A stretch of 64,000 nt of DNA, taken from Pseudovibrio sp. Tun.PSC04-5.I4 (lineage in GTDB: Bacteria > Pseudomonadota > Alphaproteobacteria > Rhizobiales > Stappiaceae). The stretch covers positions 4,446,001 to 4,510,000 of the forward strand of contig NZ_FNLB01000006.1 of NCBI RefSeq assembly GCF_900104145.1, written 5' to 3'. The notes under the pieces were generated by a model that saw only the letters and a program-made list of their open reading frames with translations, was not told the origin of the DNA and did not search any database. Position numbers and translations under genes: made by a program. Of the stretch, positions 62,221 to 64,000 are shown piece after piece. The first letter of the stretch is position 1, and every line of letters begins with the position of its first letter.

Positions 62221-62853
62221 TTAGTCCAATAAGTGGGGAGGGAGCTTTTTCATGCGACTGGTCAAAGCTTCCATTGTTATGTCGATTGCAGAAAATACAT
62301 CTCCAATGGGAGTGTCGAATTTTACCATCTGGATGATCCCCTCAAACACCATCATGAAGTAATTGGATAAGTGTTCAATGTCTTGAGGGTCCTGAAGGTC
62401 ATTTTCGTATTTAACCAGCCTTCGACGAATGTCCGCCATCCATTCAAAGCGCAACGACCGATATTCATTCCCTAAAACGGGGTCTATAAGCCCCAGGTCT
62501 CCGATAGCAGACCAGTACAAATTCCCTTCTGTTTCAGTTTGTCGGTAGCATAATTCGGTAAAGTCGGTCAGCATTGTGTGCATGCACGAATAAATATCGG
62601 CATACATGGCTGAGCTGGATTCCACTTGCTGGCTGAACCTGAAAATATACCAGCGCATCGCTGGCGCGACGAGGTCTGTCTCATCTTTAAACCGTCGCCG
62701 AAGTAAATCCGGATCAATCATGACAGCGTTTGCGACAGCCTCCATCGTTGCTGCGCTGCGACCCTCGCTTAACAACAACCGGAAGAAATTGGAGAATATA
62801 GCCTCCAGTTTCTTTGGTTCTATAAAATCATCCGGGTTTTCAGTGTTGCTCAT
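62221..62853 (-). CDS. TetR family transcriptional regulator
   Basis: A 210-residue protein. The N-terminal helix-turn-helix (S-A-A-T-M-E-A-V-A-N-A-V-M-I-D-P-D-L-L-R-R-R-F) is shorter and less canonical than usual but is in the right place; the helical ligand domain ends with T-M-E-A-L-T-S-R-M. Convergent with the TlpA-like gene. Target unknown. Confidence 0.75.
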   Translation of the reverse strand: MSNTENPDDFIEPKKLEAIFSNFFRLLLSEGRSAATMEAVANAVMIDPDLLRRRFKDETDLVAPAMRWYIFRFSQQVESSSAMYADIYSCMHTMLTDFTELCYRQTETEGNLYWSAIGDLGLIDPVLGNEYRSLRFEWMADIRRRLVKYENDLQDPQDIEHLSNYFMMVFEGIIQMVKFDTPIGDVFSAIDITMEALTSRMKKLPPHLLD

Positions 62854-63067
62854 AAATCCACCGCATCATTCTTAAAGCAGTTTGTCTTTATTCCAGTTCA
62901 ATCAACCTGTTCCGACTCTTTCTTTGAGGGCCAAGTTTTGCTGTTTGGTTGAACTCAAACAAGCGAAACGCGCTTTATAAGCGATAGTTCATCCCTGCAA
63001 ATTACCACATAGCGGAAAAGGAACCACAAAGGGTGGCAGAGAGATACGTTTCAATTTGTTAGAATTT

Positions 63068-63523
63068 TCAATTCTGCTTCTGAGCCTTTTGTTGTTGGCG
63101 TTGCCACTGTGCATTTTCACAAAGGCTCACGACAATTTTTTTGCAGCCAGTCATTTTGATTGTGTTGTTTGAGACAAGCTGCAATTCCACCATCGCCTCT
63201 ACTCCATGGCGTGGGTCATACCCAAGGCCATGCCATTTGTTGTCGCCTATAGGCCGTAAATCCCACAGGATCATGAGGCCCAGTACGCGTCTGCCGCGTT
63301 TGCTGATGTCCTCGTTTTTTTGATCGAGAACGGTGTGTTCGGCAAAGCCTTTTGGAGGATGGAAGGAGCGTAAGTGACCGCAAAGCGCTGAGCCGCATTC
63401 CTTTATATAAATAATTGCACCGCGGTCGGTTTTCCAAAAGCCGGAAATTTCGGAGGCTTGCGCGGGATTTCCGGCGAGCGAGAGAGAGAACGAAAACACA
63501 AGGAAACAGAGGGTGCGATACAT
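63068..63523 (-). CDS. DUF2147 domain protein (copy 1)
   Basis: A 151-residue exported protein. Signal peptide L-C-F-L-V-F-S-F-S-L-S-L-A-G ending A-Q-A-S. The mature part has G-F-W-K-T-D-R-G-A-I-I-Y-I, A-L-C-G-H-L-R and G-R-R-V-L-G-L-M-I-L, the DUF2147 pattern, with two pairs of cysteines. Function unknown; thought to be periplasmic. A second DUF2147 gene lies directly upstream on the same strand. Confidence 0.85.
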   Translation of the reverse strand: MYRTLCFLVFSFSLSLAGNPAQASEISGFWKTDRGAIIYIKECGSALCGHLRSFHPPKGFAEHTVLDQKNEDISKRGRRVLGLMILWDLRPIGDNKWHGLGYDPRHGVEAMVELQLVSNNTIKMTGCKKIVVSLCENAQWQRQQQKAQKQN

Positions 63524-63563
63524 CGTTTACCTGCTTGTTGTTGTGTAACCTGCTCACATTTGA

Positions 63564-63600
63564 GCAAGTCGCATTGGGTTGATTTCATCCAGCGACTTGC
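63564..63600. repeat. 9-bp inverted repeat between the DUF2147 genes
   Basis: GCAAGTCGC (63564-63572) pairs with GCGACTTGC (63592-63600) around 19 bases, about 40 bases upstream of the copy 1 start. T-rich sequence follows on the plus strand only. Confidence 0.5.
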
Positions 63601-63758
63601 TTTAATTTTGGCTCGCGTCGATCTCTTGCTCAGCAAGGGCCTCTCAAACTAAGGGCGGACTACGCCAAGGCTGGCGGTCCACTCTTCGCGGCCTGAAGCA
63701 TTTTTTAGCTACCACAACAAGCAGTGTTCACAGATCTCTGATTGCCGTCAGGGTAAAT

Positions 63759-64000
63759 TTACTTCGTACGGCTCCAGGTGTCGCCCTTACAGAAAATCAG
63801 AACGCAGCCTTCAAGCTTCAATTTGTTGTTGGAGACCAGCTCCATGTTGCCGGAATAGGTTTTGCCGTCTTCGGCGTTGTAAACCTTGCCTTTCCAGCTG
63901 TCTTTGCCATTTGGCTTCATGCCAAGAATGGTTCTGGAACCGATTAAGTTCCGGCTGCGAAGTTTCGGATCCGGATTCTTGGTGTCTTTGCGCGGCTCCT
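63759..64000 (-). CDS. DUF2147 domain protein (copy 2), C-terminal part
   Basis: The last 80 residues of a gene entering from the right edge on the minus strand, with the stop at 63759-63761. N-L-I-G-S-R-T-I-L-G-M, W-K-G-K-V-Y-N-A-E-D-G-K-T-Y-S-G and L-E-G-C-V-L-I-F-C-K-G match the second half of DUF2147. It is more canonical than copy 1 and probably in the same transcription unit. The N-terminus is outside the window. Confidence 0.85.
   Translation of the reverse strand, partial: EPRKDTKNPDPKLRSRNLIGSRTILGMKPNGKDSWKGKVYNAEDGKTYSGNMELVSNNKLKLEGCVLIFCKGDTWSRTK

Overview
The window reads as a piece of an alphaproteobacterial chromosome, most likely Hyphomicrobiales and closest in feel to Pseudovibrio/Stappiaceae. 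Moderate GC, DivK, an EipB (DUF1849) homologue, a phasin, DinB with an N-terminal zinc ribbon, DUF1489/DUF3572 proteins and the block rpmG-MFS-Nudix-DUF983-rnr-topA-dprA-plsY-pyrC-pyrB all fit. The genus is an inference from protein style. I saw no tRNA, rRNA, CRISPR array or transposase.

Layout. 1-7 kb: the end of a class III nucleotide cyclase, a DUF599 membrane protein, a small orphan transcript with a strong terminator, DUF1489, panC, a VWA + membrane J-protein pair, a SPOR-tailed D,D-carboxypeptidase and a phasin with a good promoter. 7.9-13.3 kb: clpS-clpA, azlCD, a GNAT/YoaP protein and a HIT hydrolase. 13.6-20.3 kb: a RidA-GDPD-FemAB-like operon, eipB, a dinB-HAD-DUF3572 cluster and divK. 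A 1 kb gene-free stretch follows divK where pleD might be expected. 21.2-34 kb: a long, mostly minus-strand housekeeping block ending in pyrC-pyrB. 34-45.5 kb: aidB, an AEC transporter, ruvX, ung, an MBL hydrolase, two tandem YHS proteins, a TetR/GlxA regulator pair divergent from an MFS gene, and gatC-gatA.

45.6-47.7 kb is an AT-rich accessory island between gatA and a MarR gene. It holds a stand-alone reverse transcriptase of the defence-associated (UG/DRT) type, preceded by a promoter and a leader rich in small hairpins, the arrangement of ncRNA-templated anti-phage reverse transcriptases. Its first ~35 residues lie in another frame, separated by an A5 run, so it is either frameshifted or recoded. 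This is the most interesting locus here. A dispersed palindromic repeat and a G10 tract lie just downstream.

47.7-64 kb: a MarR gene with a perfect operator palindrome, an amber-interrupted cysteine hydrolase, an LhgO-like oxidoreductase, a Tat-exported multicopper oxidase, gatB, an osmoregulated periplasmic glucan operon (opgG-opgH, with opgH apparently split by one in-frame TAG), a GT39-like enzyme, a frameshifted GNAT, a GST, a TlpA-like thioredoxin, a TetR regulator and two tandem DUF2147 proteins, the last cut by the window edge.

Several genes appear broken or split (RT, cysteine hydrolase, opgH, GNAT). All four lie between 45.9 and 60.3 kb, so either real gene decay or local sequence error should be considered.
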